64,000 nucleotides of DNA, taken from Cohnella rhizoplanae (GTDB lineage: Bacteria; Bacillota; Bacilli; Paenibacillales; Paenibacillaceae). Positions within the stretch are counted from its first letter, which is position 1, and each line of letters opens with the position of its first letter. The notes beneath the pieces were generated by a model, which saw only the letters and a program-made list of their open reading frames with translations, had not been told where the DNA came from and made no database searches. Made by a program: the position numbers and the translations under genes. Shown here in pieces: positions 9,631 to 19,800 of the stretch. The DNA is taken from assembly GCF_948329515.1 (NCBI RefSeq), contig NZ_CAOJCN010000002.1, positions 123,740 to 187,739 of the forward strand, read 5' to 3'.

Positions 9631-10908
9631 ATGCGCAATTCGGGAGTCAGCTTGCAAACGAAGTTTTTGATCGGTTACATCGCGATGGTCGTACTGTTGG
9701 CGCTGTCATTTATTTTACTGGCAGCCGCATCGGCATTCAGCGGGCATACTGCTTTATTAATTGAAGTGGTCGCGATCTACGCCGTGCTCCTGGTAGGCGG
9801 GGGCGTCGCCTTGATGACGGTGTCGCGCAAGCTCCTCCATGCGATCGGCGGCGTGACGGGCACGCTCAAGAATATAGCCGGATCCGGCGGGGATCTCACG
9901 CAGCGCATTCCGGTCTACGCCAAGGATGAGGTCGGCGATCTCGCCGTGGCCGCGAACGCCATGCTGGACGGTCTCCAGAAGATGATGAAGGAGCTGCGCG
10001 AGAGCACGGCGGAGCTCGCGGCGTCGGCGATTCAACTGAAGACGGGCGCGGACGAGAACGCGAGAGTGAGCAGCGAGGTATCGCGAGCCGTGGAGCGGGT
10101 AGCTGCCGGCTCCGAGACGCAAGTGACGCAGTCGCAGCAGATCTCTGCCGTCATGACGCAGACGATCGGCGGATTGACCCAGGTGGCTTCTACGACGACG
10201 GGCGTGTCCGATGCGGCGCAGCTCACGCGGGACCGCGCGGAAGGCGGCTCCAACCTGCTGCAGTCGACCGCGAGCGATATCGTGCAGGTCGAGTCGGCGT
10301 TCCGGTCGCTGCAGGACACGGTCCGCGGACTCAACCATAAGTCGGAGAAGGTCATTGAAGTAATCGGTTATATCTCCGAGATCTCGAGCCAAACCAACTT
10401 GCTTGCGCTGAACGCGGCGATCGAGGCCGCGCGCGCTGGAGAGCACGGCCGCGGGTTCGCGGTCGTCGCAGGCGAGATTCGCAAGCTCGCGGATCAGACG
10501 CAGCAGTCCGCCGTGCAGATCGCGACGACGCTCGAGGCGATGTCGGGCGACATCACCAAGGTTGCCGGGATGTTCGAGCAGAGCGCCGAGCAAGTATTCG
10601 GGGCGGTGACGGGCATGCAGAACGCGGAGTCCGCGTTCCGCGAGATCGTGGGAGAGGTCGGCAAGCTGAGCGTCAATATCGTCGACGTGGCCGCGGCAGT
10701 CGAGCAGATGTCGGCAGGAAGCCAGTCCGTCCAGCAGTCGATCTCCGACATCACGCGCATTACGGAAGAGAATGCTTCCTTCACCGAGCAAGTGACCGCG
10801 ATGAGCCAGCAGCAGCTGTCCTCGACCGAAGAGATGGCCCGCACGGCGGAGAGGCTCAGCACGATGGCGGCCAGGCTGAAGACGCTGGTCGGCAATTTTA
10901 GAACGTAA
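9631..10908 (+). CDS. Methyl-accepting chemotaxis protein, short-loop type
   Basis: The protein (425 aa) has two N-terminal membrane helices (about 10-32 and 40-62) separated by only a few residues, so it lacks the usual extracellular sensor domain. A HAMP region follows (near 65-120), then a long coiled-coil signalling domain with the hairpin tip [20 protein letters not shown] (about 249-268) that contacts CheA and CheW. It may sense membrane or cytoplasmic cues; that is inferred. The ATG at 9631 follows GGAGGGG (9618-9624); an upstream in-frame ATG lacks this. It stands alone between tatC and groES. Confidence 0.88.
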   Translation: MRNSGVSLQTKFLIGYIAMVVLLALSFILLAAASAFSGHTALLIEVVAIYAVLLVGGGVALMTVSRKLLHAIGGVTGTLKNIAGSGGDLTQRIPVYAKDEVGDLAVAANAMLDGLQKMMKELRESTAELAASAIQLKTGADENARVSSEVSRAVERVAAGSETQVTQSQQISAVMTQTIGGLTQVASTTTGVSDAAQLTRDRAEGGSNLLQSTASDIVQVESAFRSLQDTVRGLNHKSEKVIEVIGYISEISSQTNLLALNAAIEAARAGEHGRGFAVVAGEIRKLADQTQQSAVQIATTLEAMSGDITKVAGMFEQSAEQVFGAVTGMQNAESAFREIVGEVGKLSVNIVDVAAAVEQMSAGSQSVQQSISDITRITEENASFTEQVTAMSQQQLSSTEEMARTAERLSTMAARLKTLVGNFRT

Positions 10909-11031
10909 CGGAGCATGCGCAGGGCCGCGGGCCGGGCGCCGGACTTTTTTGCGAATCGGACAGAACGTTGTCGAAAGGCGCGGCGCCGCACATCATGCGG
11001 TCCCGCGTTTATTTTTTTCGGTCGCAGGGAC

Positions 11032-11060
11032 TTGAAATGGTTATCCAAAATCAGTATTAT
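11032..11060 (+). promoter_or_regulatory. Sigma-A promoter of groESL
   Basis: TTGAAA (11032-11037) and TATTAT (11055-11060) are separated by 17 bp, a near-consensus sigma-A promoter. The start would fall near 11067, just before the CIRCE operator. Confidence 0.85.
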
Positions 11061-11072
11061 AGGAATTGGTTA

Positions 11073-11099
11073 TTAGCACTTAACACGATTGAGTGCTAA
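11073..11099 (+). promoter_or_regulatory. CIRCE operator (HrcA binding site)
   Basis: TTAGCACTT (11073-11081) and GAGTGCTAA (11091-11099) are separated by 9 bp, matching the CIRCE inverted repeat with one base change in the left arm. HrcA bound here would repress groESL until heat shock titrates GroEL. Confidence 0.93.
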
Positions 11100-11145
11100 A
11101 CTTCGCAAACTTCTCCGTAACGGAGTACAAAAGGAGGCTATTTTC

Positions 11146-11430
11146 ATGATCAAACCTTTGGGTGATCGCGTGCTTGTCGAAGCAAGCGCCAAGGAAGAAA
11201 AGACGCTGAGCGGTATCGTTCTGCCGGATACGGCCAAGGAAAAGCCGCAAGAAGGCACCATTATCGCGGTAGGCGCCGGCGCAGTCGGCAAAGACGGCGC
11301 GCGCATCGCGCTGGAAGTCAGCGTAGGCGATCGCGTTCTGTTCTCCAAATATGCGGGAACCGAGATCAAGTACGAAGGCAAAGAGTATTTGATTATGAAA
11401 GAAAGCGACATTCACGCGATCGTCGGCTAA
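11146..11430 (+). CDS. groES: Co-chaperonin GroES
   Basis: The protein (94 aa) caps the GroEL chamber. It begins [12 protein letters not shown], has the mobile-loop region with [16 protein letters not shown] and ends in the beta-barrel segment [15 protein letters not shown]. The ATG at 11146 follows AAGGAGG (11131-11137); an upstream ATG at 11089 lies inside the operator and is not credible. groEL follows after 84 bp in the same operon, under the CIRCE-controlled promoter. Confidence 0.97.
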   Translation: MIKPLGDRVLVEASAKEEKTLSGIVLPDTAKEKPQEGTIIAVGAGAVGKDGARIALEVSVGDRVLFSKYAGTEIKYEGKEYLIMKESDIHAIVG

Positions 11431-11511
11431 GCCGGCGGACAACCGCTGACATAAGCAATCGCAAGCACTACCTATCCTGCCAAGGGAACCAAAATCGAGG
11501 AGGGTTATTGA

Positions 11512-13149
<1,638 letters not shown>

Positions 13150-13180
13150 TCATCGCCCCCGCGAATATAACGCAAGACAG

Positions 13181-13208
13181 CCGGACTCCGCGAGGAGTCC
13201 GGTTTTTT
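13181..13208 (+). terminator. Intrinsic terminator of groESL
   Basis: CCGGACTCC (13181-13189) and GGAGTCCGG (13194-13202) form a perfect 9-bp stem with a GCGA tetraloop, followed by six T. Confidence 0.95.
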
Positions 13209-13296
13209 GCGTTCGTTTTTTGCGTTGAAATGAAACAGGCCGGTCGGATCGGGGTAATACAACGGTTATGAGCGCTATTTTACAAGGAAAGCGAGC

Positions 13297-13965
13297 GTGA
13301 TCCGGATGGAATGGGAATGGCTGCTCCGAATCGCGGCCGCGGGGTTGTGCGGGGCGATCATCGGCTACGAACGCAAGAGCAGGATGAAGGAAGCGGGCAT
13401 CAAGACGCACTTTATCGTCGGGATGGGCGCGGCGCTGATGATGGTGCTGTCCAAGTACGGCTTCCGGGATCAGAGCGACTGGGAGAACGTATCGCTCGAT
13501 CCGTCCCGCATCGCGTCGCTGGTCGTCAGCGGCGTCGGGTTTCTCGGAGCGGGCATGATTATTTTACAGAAACAAACGGTGAAAGGACTGACGACGGCGG
13601 CCGGCGTCTGGTCGACGGCGGGCATGGGCATGGCGATCGGTGCGGGCCTGTACATCGTCGGCGTCGGCACGGTGTTGCTGATCGTTCTGGGGCAGACGCT
13701 GCTGCATCGCACCATCGGCCGGATCGGCCAGGCGGCGGCCGAGCATGTCGGCGTTCGGCTGGAGGATCGCGAAGGGGCGATGGACGACCTGCTCGGCAGG
13801 TTAAAGGAGCTGCAGGTGTCGGTGATCGCGATCGAGACGAACCGCGACGACAAAGGGGAGATCGCCGTAGATCTGTCGCTCAAGCTGCCGGCCTCCTGCG
13901 ACAAGGAAAATTTGATCCCGGCGCTTCACGGGCTCAGACCAGTCCGCCATATCGATTGGCAATAA
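13297..13965 (+). CDS. MgtC/SapB family membrane protein
   Basis: The protein (222 aa) has the MgtC/SapB N-terminal membrane domain of four or five helices, with the family segments AAGLCGAIIGYERKS, LVVSGVGFLGAGMI and KGLTTAAGVWSTAGMGMAIG. A C-terminal cytoplasmic domain of ~75 residues resembles the ACT-like tail of MgtC proteins. MgtC proteins are tied to growth in low magnesium or virulence; the role here is unknown. The GTG at 13297 is preceded by AAGGAA at 13284-13289; the ATG at 13306 is an alternative. Confidence 0.85.
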   Translation: MIRMEWEWLLRIAAAGLCGAIIGYERKSRMKEAGIKTHFIVGMGAALMMVLSKYGFRDQSDWENVSLDPSRIASLVVSGVGFLGAGMIILQKQTVKGLTTAAGVWSTAGMGMAIGAGLYIVGVGTVLLIVLGQTLLHRTIGRIGQAAAEHVGVRLEDREGAMDDLLGRLKELQVSVIAIETNRDDKGEIAVDLSLKLPASCDKENLIPALHGLRPVRHIDWQ

Positions 13966-14102
13966 AGCCATAAAAGTGCGCAAAAAACGCAAGAAATGCA
14001 AAGGGACAGTTTTTCCAGTCTATGGTACAATGAAGACGCTTCAATACGGACGGAGCCGGGAATGCCATCCCGTAATACCAATCGCCAAAGGGGAAGATCA
14101 TT

Positions 14103-15062
14103 GTGCCTGCGCTTGACATGCCATTAGAGCAGTTAAAAGAGTACCGGGGACGCAACCCGCGCCCAGCAGACTTCGACGAGTACTGGGAGCGCGCTTTAGC
14201 CGAGCTGAAGGCGACCGATCCGCAGGTCGAGCTGGTTCCGAGCGAGTTTCAGACGCCGCAGGTGGAGTGCTTCGATCTCTATTACACCGGCGTCAGGGGC
14301 GCCCGCATCCATGCCAAGTACCTGCGTCCGAAAAACGTGCAGGAGCCGCATCCTGCCGTCGTGCTGTTCCATGGCTATTCGGGCAGCGCGGGCGATTGGA
14401 ACGACAAGCTGGCCTACGCTTCGCTCGGCTATTCGGTGCTGGCGATGGACGCGCGCGGTCAAGGCGGCGAGTCCGAAGACGTAGGCGGCGTAAAGGGCAA
14501 TACGCTGCATGGCCATATCATCCGCGGATTGGACGATGATTCCGACAATCTGCTGTTCCGCCATATTTACCTGGATACGGCGCAGCTCGCCGGCATCGCG
14601 CTCGGCCTGCCCGAGGTCGATCCGTCCCGCGTTTACGCGGCCGGCGGCTCGCAGGGCGGCGCGCTCACGATCGCCTGCGCGGCGCTCGAGCCCCGCATCT
14701 CGAAGCTCGCCCCTGTCTTCCCGTTCCTGTCCGATTACAAGCGCGTATGGGAGATGGACCTGGCCAAGGACGCCTACGCGGAACTGCGCGACTACTTCCG
14801 CCGCTTCGACCCGACGCACGAGCGGGAGGATGAGGTGTTCACGAAGCTGGGCTATATCGATCTTCAATACTTGGCCGACCGCATTCAAGGCGAGGTGCTT
14901 ATGTTCGTGGGGCTTATGGATTCGGTCTGCCCGCCGTCGACGCAGTTCGCAGCTTACAACAAGATGACGGCGAAGAAGGAAGTCGTGATCTACCCCGATT
15001 TCGGACACGAAGGCCTGCCGGGCTCCACGGACAAGACGATGCAGTTCTTTATGCGGGACTAA
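14103..15062 (+). CDS. Acetyl xylan esterase / cephalosporin-C deacetylase (CE7)
   Basis: The protein (319 aa, the normal CE7 length) is an alpha/beta-hydrolase that removes acetyl groups from acetylated sugars. All three CE7 signatures are present: MDARGQGG, GGSQGG with nucleophile Ser183, and GHEG with His302; Asp273 in LMDSVCPP completes the triad. There is no signal peptide, so it acts in the cytoplasm on imported acetylated oligosaccharides, as known for Bacillus Cah. The GTG at 14103 follows AAGGGGAAG (14088-14096). The gene stands alone, with its own terminator. Confidence 0.92.
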   Translation: MPALDMPLEQLKEYRGRNPRPADFDEYWERALAELKATDPQVELVPSEFQTPQVECFDLYYTGVRGARIHAKYLRPKNVQEPHPAVVLFHGYSGSAGDWNDKLAYASLGYSVLAMDARGQGGESEDVGGVKGNTLHGHIIRGLDDDSDNLLFRHIYLDTAQLAGIALGLPEVDPSRVYAAGGSQGGALTIACAALEPRISKLAPVFPFLSDYKRVWEMDLAKDAYAELRDYFRRFDPTHEREDEVFTKLGYIDLQYLADRIQGEVLMFVGLMDSVCPPSTQFAAYNKMTAKKEVVIYPDFGHEGLPGSTDKTMQFFMRD

Positions 15063-15095
15063 TCCGGTATATCGTGTTATACTCCTTACAGTACG

Positions 15096-15126
15096 GACTC
15101 CCCCCAGCGCGGGGGGGTCTGCTTTT
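15096..15126 (+). terminator. Intrinsic terminator after the CE7 gene
   Basis: GACTCCCCC (15096-15104) pairs with GGGGGGGTC (15111-15119) with one wobble, then TGCTTTTG follows. Confidence 0.8.
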
Positions 15127-15148
15127 GTTATTTCACCCGAGGAAGTGA

Positions 15149-16366
15149 ATGGCTTTGAACGTTTCATGGAAAAGGAATCTGTACGTACTCTGGACCGGCG
15201 TATTCTTCTGCAGCATGGCTTACTCGGCCGCCATACCGTTCATCCCTTTGTTCCTGAAAAACGACCTGGGCGTGGCGCATCACGTCAATCAGTGGTCGGG
15301 GTTCGCGTTCGGCGTTACCTTTCTCGCAAGCGCGCTGATCGCCCCTTACTGGGGGTCGCTTGCCGACAAATACGGGCGCAGGCCGATGCTGATTCGCTCC
15401 GGCTACAGCCTGGCGGCGCTTTACCTGGTGACCTATTTCGTGGAGGATCCGTATGTGTTCCTGATCGTCCGAGTGTGCCAGGGGCTGCTCGCGGGCTACG
15501 TGCCGGCTTCGATCGCGCTGGTCGCCACGAATACGCCGGAGGAGAAAACGGGATATGCGCTCGGCGTCATGGCGACGGCCGGCGCCAGCGGAAGCATCAT
15601 CGGGCCGCTCGTCGGAGGCGTCGTCAGCCACCTGACGAGCAACCGGGAGGCTTTTTTGTTTTCGGCGGCCGTCGTGCTGGTCTCGGCGTTGATCGCGAGC
15701 TTCTTCGTCAAGGAGGATAAGTTCAACCGCTCGGCGAAGCGGCCCCGCATTCGCGAGGATCTGTCGCAGGCGATTCACAACCGCACGTTCATCACGCTGC
15801 TCCTGCTCGTCGGCCTCAGCACCTTCTCCGTCATGATCCTCGAGCCGCTGCTGACGATTTATATGACGGAGCTGGGCGGTGAGCAGGCCGACGCTTCGCT
15901 CCAGGCGGGCATCGTCTTCTCGGCCGTCGGCATCGCGACGCTGATCGCGGCGCCCCAGTGGGGCAAGATCGGCCAGCGGATCGGCTTCATCAAGGTGTTG
16001 GTCATCGGACTCGCGGGCGGCGGCATCGGCAATCTGCTTCAATACTTCGTCGGACACTACGCCGAGTTCGGCGCGCTCCGCTTCGTGTACGGCCTGTTCT
16101 TCGCGGGCGTCTACCCGGCGCTTAACGCCATGATCGTGCGCGTCACGGCACCGGAATTCCGCGGGCGGGCGTTCAGCCTCAGCCAGTCGTCCACGCAGCT
16201 CGCCACGATGCTCGGACCGGTGCTCGGCGGCCTGCTCGCCGGCTGGATCCCGATCCGCTGGGTGTTCGTGCTTAACGGGGTAATGCTGTTGTGCTCGGCC
16301 GTCCTGCTGTTCCGCAAGCGGCATCTTGACCGTCCTGAGCCGGCGGCCGGGGAGGGCGCCGCATGA
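15149..16366 (+). CDS. Major facilitator superfamily drug efflux transporter
   Basis: The protein (405 aa) has about twelve membrane helices. The MFS motif A GSLADKYGRRPML follows helix 2, and a motif-C-like stretch GASGSIIGPLVGG lies in helix 5, which is typical of drug/H+ antiporters. The N-terminus has MAYSAAIPFIPLFL and resembles MdtG-like proteins. The ATG at 15149 follows CGAGGAAG (15138-15145). Its TGA overlaps the ATG of the next membrane gene, so the two are coupled. The substrate is not predictable. Confidence 0.85.
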   Translation: MALNVSWKRNLYVLWTGVFFCSMAYSAAIPFIPLFLKNDLGVAHHVNQWSGFAFGVTFLASALIAPYWGSLADKYGRRPMLIRSGYSLAALYLVTYFVEDPYVFLIVRVCQGLLAGYVPASIALVATNTPEEKTGYALGVMATAGASGSIIGPLVGGVVSHLTSNREAFLFSAAVVLVSALIASFFVKEDKFNRSAKRPRIREDLSQAIHNRTFITLLLLVGLSTFSVMILEPLLTIYMTELGGEQADASLQAGIVFSAVGIATLIAAPQWGKIGQRIGFIKVLVIGLAGGGIGNLLQYFVGHYAEFGALRFVYGLFFAGVYPALNAMIVRVTAPEFRGRAFSLSQSSTQLATMLGPVLGGLLAGWIPIRWVFVLNGVMLLCSAVLLFRKRHLDRPEPAAGEGAA

Positions 16367-17289
16367 CCGTTTTCCTGCATATTCTGGTGAACAACGTCCT
16401 CCCGATCTCGATCCTGATCGCGCTGGGCATCGTGCTCGAACGCAGCTTCAAGCTGGATATCCGCACGCTATCCAAGCTGAACTTTTATTTGTTTTCTCCC
16501 GCCATCATGTTTAAGCTGCTGTACAATACGGCCATCTCGCTCTCCCTGTTCGGTACGGTCATGGCCTTCTTCGCCCTGTTCATGCTGCTCCAATACGCGC
16601 TCGCCGAGGCGGTCGTCCGCCTTCGCGGGTACGGCCCCTCGATGCGCAGCGCGATGCGGTGCAGCGTGCTTTTCTACAACAGCGCGAACTACGGGATACC
16701 GCTTAATCAACTGGCGTTCCACAACGATCCTTATACATTGTCCGTGCAGGTGCTGATCATGATGATGCAATCGCTTCTCCCCAATACATACGGCGTCTAC
16801 AGCGTCAATGCGCACAAGTCGGACTGGGCGCAGATTAGACGCGTCATTCTCTCCATGCCCGTAATCTACGTGATTCCGGTGGCGCTGCTGATGCGCTATT
16901 TCGCGGTGCCGCTGCCCGACTCGGCCGTAACTTCCCTCGATTATCTGTCGAACGCGTTCATCGGCACGGCGCTGATCACCCTCGGCATCCAGCTCGGCAG
17001 CATGACCTGGCGCATCAGCCGCCGTCTGCTGTCCGATATCGGCTTGTCGCTCGCGCTGCGCCTGGCGGCCGGCCCGCTGCTGGCTTGGGGCGCTTGCGAG
17101 GCCATCGGCATTGACGGCCTGCTGGCGGCGGCGCTGATCGTATCGTCGTCGGTACCGACCTCGCTCAGCAGCGTGCTGCTCGCCGTCGAGTTCGACAACG
17201 AGCCCGAGTTCGCCTCTCAGACGGTATTCGCCTCGACGGCAGCGAGCACGGTGTCGGTCGCGGCCGTCATCGCGATGCTCGGAATTTAA
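16363..17289 (+). CDS. AEC family transporter (auxin efflux carrier-like)
   Basis: The protein (308 aa) has about ten membrane helices and the AEC/membrane transport protein family pattern: an N-terminal NNVLPISILIALG helix, LNFYLFSPAIMFKLL, the broken-helix motif FYNSANYGIPL and, near the end, SSSVPTSLSSVLLAVEF. AEC proteins carry organic acids or amino acids in bacteria. The ATG at 16363 overlaps the stop of the preceding MFS gene. Confidence 0.85.
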   Translation: MTVFLHILVNNVLPISILIALGIVLERSFKLDIRTLSKLNFYLFSPAIMFKLLYNTAISLSLFGTVMAFFALFMLLQYALAEAVVRLRGYGPSMRSAMRCSVLFYNSANYGIPLNQLAFHNDPYTLSVQVLIMMMQSLLPNTYGVYSVNAHKSDWAQIRRVILSMPVIYVIPVALLMRYFAVPLPDSAVTSLDYLSNAFIGTALITLGIQLGSMTWRISRRLLSDIGLSLALRLAAGPLLAWGACEAIGIDGLLAAALIVSSSVPTSLSSVLLAVEFDNEPEFASQTVFASTAASTVSVAAVIAMLGI

Positions 17290-17367
17290 GGCGCATCGTC
17301 GTGCAACTATTCCTGATCTGGAAGCGTCTGGATGATAGATGAGGCTGGAGATCGGAGGCGTTGCGGC

Positions 17368-17925
17368 TTGGGCAAATATGCGATCGGCTGGATAATGGGC
17401 GTGCTGCTCGTGATGCAGGGCTGCGGAGAACGCACGACCTTCGAGGCGCCCGGGCGCATCGGCGCGCCAACCGTTGCGCCTGCGGCGTCCGCTTCGGCGG
17501 CGCAGTTGCCGTCGCCTTCCGCGGAGATATTCAAGGAGCCCGATGAGGTGCCGCGACTCGAGGTGAAGGCCGGAGGCGAGACCCTCGCAGCGCAAAAGGG
17601 CAGCTACTGTTGGTCAGAACCAGCCAAAGGCTTCGGCGTATGCGCGGACGCGGCGATGCCGCCGAGAATCGAGGACGTGAAGATCGTGCCGCAGGTGAGC
17701 GCAGGCGACGAGATCGCACTCGCGTGGTCGGGAGATTCGCCCGACCAAGTTCATGTCATTGTGTCGTTCCCCGGGCAGGAGCGGCCGGACGAAGCATTGG
17801 AACTTCAAGACGGCAAGCTTCGCGCGGCTGCCGGAGACGGAGACCAGCTGTACGTGGTTACCGCGACGTGGCCGCAGGGTACCATCTCTTTTTACTTCGG
17901 CCTGCACGCCGAGGGCACCGTATAA
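17368..17925 (+). CDS. Putative lipoprotein, unknown function
   Basis: The predicted protein (185 aa) starts with a short hydrophobic signal ending in LLVMQGC, so Cys19 would carry the lipid. A Pro/Ala/Ser-rich spacer (about 25-50) leads to a domain with two Cys (in SYCW and GVCAD) that could pair outside the cell, and the C-terminal half (VSAGDEIALAWSGDSPDQV, ISFYFGLHAEG) looks beta-rich. I do not recognise the family. The TTG at 17368 is chosen because GGAGG (17354-17358) sits nine bases upstream; an ATG at 17332 gives an implausible charged extension. Confidence 0.65.
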   Translation: MGKYAIGWIMGVLLVMQGCGERTTFEAPGRIGAPTVAPAASASAAQLPSPSAEIFKEPDEVPRLEVKAGGETLAAQKGSYCWSEPAKGFGVCADAAMPPRIEDVKIVPQVSAGDEIALAWSGDSPDQVHVIVSFPGQERPDEALELQDGKLRAAAGDGDQLYVVTATWPQGTISFYFGLHAEGTV

Positions 17926-17973
17926 GCCGGCTGGATGAATTTCCGTTATGCCATTAGCGGCGATAGGTGAAGT

Positions 17974-18009
17974 CCGTTCTCGCCAATTGCGGGAGCGGCT
18001 TTTTCCTTT
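17974..18009 (+). terminator. Intrinsic terminator after the lipoprotein gene
   Basis: CCGTTCTCGC (17974-17983) pairs with GCGGGAGCGG (17989-17998) through several G-U pairs, followed by CTTTTTCC. Confidence 0.65.
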
Positions 18010-18078
18010 GCGCTTAGAGGGATGGCTGGCGGGAGAATGGGGCGTCAATCCGACTAAGTGTAATTTATAAATACACAG

Positions 18079-18156
18079 TTGACAGCCGCCCGCTATTACT
18101 CTATATTTAGGATATGTTACTTAACTAAATAAAGCATGTTCAAAAATGTTAGTTAA
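18079..18156 (+). promoter_or_regulatory. Promoter and palindromic operator of the yceI-like gene
   Basis: TTGACA (18079-18084) and TATATT (18102-18107) with 17-bp spacing form a strong sigma-A promoter. Just downstream, TTAACTAA (18121-18128) and TTAGTTAA (18149-18156) are perfect inverted repeats, each preceded by an ATGTTA-like sequence. The placement from about +8 to +43 suits a repressor. The regulator is not identifiable here. Confidence 0.7.
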
Positions 18157-18175
18157 ATATGAGGAGGAAAATAAA

Positions 18176-18706
18176 ATGGCAAAATCCGCATGGGGTATTG
18201 ACGCAACGCACAGCTCGATCGATTTCTCGATCCGCCACTTGATGATCTCGAAGGTAAAGGGTACGTTCCACGCGTTCGAAGCGAGCGTTAACGCGGATGC
18301 GGAAGATCTGACGACGGCCGACATCGAGCTGTCGATCGACCTGTCGAGCATCGACACGCGCAACGCTGACCGCGACGCGCATCTGCGCAACGCTGACTTC
18401 TTCGACGTGGAGAATCACCCGAAGCTGATCTTCAAAGCGACGAACATCGTCAAGACCGGCGCTGGCGAATATGACGTCACTGGCGACGTTACGCTGCATG
18501 GCGTTACTAAGCAAGAAACGTTCGAAGTGACGTACGAAGGCGCTTCGAAGGATCCGTGGGGCAACCAACGCGCGGGCTTCAGCGCGAAGGGCAAGATCAA
18601 GCGCAGCGACTACGGCCTGACGTACAATGCGGCTCTGGAAACGGGCGGCGTCATGCTGGGCGACGACGTCGCGATCTCGCTCGAGCTGGAAGCCGTCAAG
18701 GCTTAA
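18176..18706 (+). CDS. YceI family lipid-binding-like protein
   Basis: The protein (176 aa) is a YceI-family lipocalin-like beta-barrel. Family features are the start WGIDATHSSIDFSIRHLMISKVKGTF, split here as WGIDATHSSIDFSIRH then MISKVKGTF, the NADRDAHLRNADFFDVE repeat region and DVTLHGVTKQ. The family binds isoprenoid-type lipids in known structures; the cellular role is unclear. There is no signal peptide, unlike proteobacterial YceI. The ATG at 18176 follows GAGGAGGA (18161-18168). It is a single-gene unit between a regulated promoter and a terminator. Confidence 0.9.
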   Translation: MAKSAWGIDATHSSIDFSIRHLMISKVKGTFHAFEASVNADAEDLTTADIELSIDLSSIDTRNADRDAHLRNADFFDVENHPKLIFKATNIVKTGAGEYDVTGDVTLHGVTKQETFEVTYEGASKDPWGNQRAGFSAKGKIKRSDYGLTYNAALETGGVMLGDDVAISLELEAVKA

Positions 18707-18732
18707 GCAGCACTTATCTCGGCTATATGAGT

Positions 18733-18762
18733 AACGGCGGGGCCTCGGCTCCGCCGTTTTCT
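18733..18762 (+). terminator. Intrinsic terminator after the yceI-like gene
   Basis: AACGGCGG (18733-18740) pairs with CCGCCGTT (18751-18758), followed by a TTCTTT run. Confidence 0.8.
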
Positions 18763-18852
18763 TTATTTGCGGGCGTTCGCGACTTCGTTGTCCGTTATAT
18801 AATAGCCCTAGAGCGCCGGACCCCTATCGACGCGAACGAGGGAGCAATCGAC

Positions 18853-19710
18853 ATGCTGGAAATGTTCAGCTTCGACGCGGCCGTCCCGCTGCATCTGTTC
18901 GAGTACGGACTGAAGAAGGTCCGGACCGAACAGCACTGGCATTCCTTTTACGAGATCGGATATTGCCTGGCAGGCCGCGGCCTGTTTTTTATCGGAGAGG
19001 AGACGGTGCAGGTAGCGGCAGGTTCGCTGCTCCTGTTTCCGCCCTACGAGCCTCATATCGGCATGGCGGCGGAAGAAGGGTGCAGCTTCGCGTTCGTTTA
19101 TTTCAGCGAGTCGTTGTTCGCGCCGGACGACCGGTATCTGCTGCGCCCGTTCGTCCGCGCGGCTGCCTGGAGCGAGGACGAATGGCGAGCGCGGCAGCCT
19201 GCGATGCCCGGATGGCCCAGGCCGCTGTTCGAGAACATGCTAGCGGAATATGAAGCGAAGCCCACCGCCTACGGCTCGCTCCTGCGCGCATCGATGCTAA
19301 CACTGGGCGTCTGGCTGCACCGGGCGGGAGAAGGGAGGTTCGGACGCGACCAATGGCGGGAACGCCACGACGCCCTCGAGCGGCTGCGTCCCGCCCTGGA
19401 TGCGATCGCGGCCCGGTTCAGGGAGCCGTTCGACCTGCGCGAGGCGGCGGAGCTGCTATCGCTTAGCGAATCGCGCGCGCGCCATCTATTCGTCAGCGCG
19501 GTAGGCAAGCGCTTCAAGGAATACCTGACGTTCGTGCGCATACAGGAAGCGAAGCGTCTGCTCGCCACGGGCGACCGCTCGGTGACGGACGTGTATTTGG
19601 CCTGCGGCTTCGAGAGCGCAGCTCCCTTTTACCGGTCGTTCAAGCAGCTGGTCGGGCTCAGTCCACAGCGGTTCCGGGACAAGCATAGGAATGAATATAG
19701 CCGTTTTTAA
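18853..19710 (+). CDS. AraC family transcriptional regulator
   Basis: The protein (285 aa) has an N-terminal cupin-like sensing domain (HWHSFYEIGYCLAGRGLFF, then GSLLLFPPYEPHIG) and a C-terminal AraC double helix-turn-helix, with FDLREAAELLSLSESRARHL and VTDVYLACGFESAAPFYRSF, each a standard HTH helix pair. This layout is common in regulators of sugar use. The ATG at 18853 follows GAGGGA; the long open frame upstream overlaps the yceI-like gene and is not real. The next gene, an ADP-ribosylglycohydrolase on the same strand, is a natural candidate target; that is inference. Confidence 0.88.
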   Translation: MLEMFSFDAAVPLHLFEYGLKKVRTEQHWHSFYEIGYCLAGRGLFFIGEETVQVAAGSLLLFPPYEPHIGMAAEEGCSFAFVYFSESLFAPDDRYLLRPFVRAAAWSEDEWRARQPAMPGWPRPLFENMLAEYEAKPTAYGSLLRASMLTLGVWLHRAGEGRFGRDQWRERHDALERLRPALDAIAARFREPFDLREAAELLSLSESRARHLFVSAVGKRFKEYLTFVRIQEAKRLLATGDRSVTDVYLACGFESAAPFYRSFKQLVGLSPQRFRDKHRNEYSRF

Positions 19711-19800
19711 GAATCCCGCCCGTCCAAAACGAGATGAAAGCCGCGCCCGCGCGCGTTATGGTGATAGAAGCAGGATCATGAAATCGAAGGGGTGCGGCAA

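Noticed and set aside
10915..10950. Terminator after the chemoreceptor gene
   Set aside because: A T-run follows GC-rich sequence, but I could not build a convincing stem directly before it.
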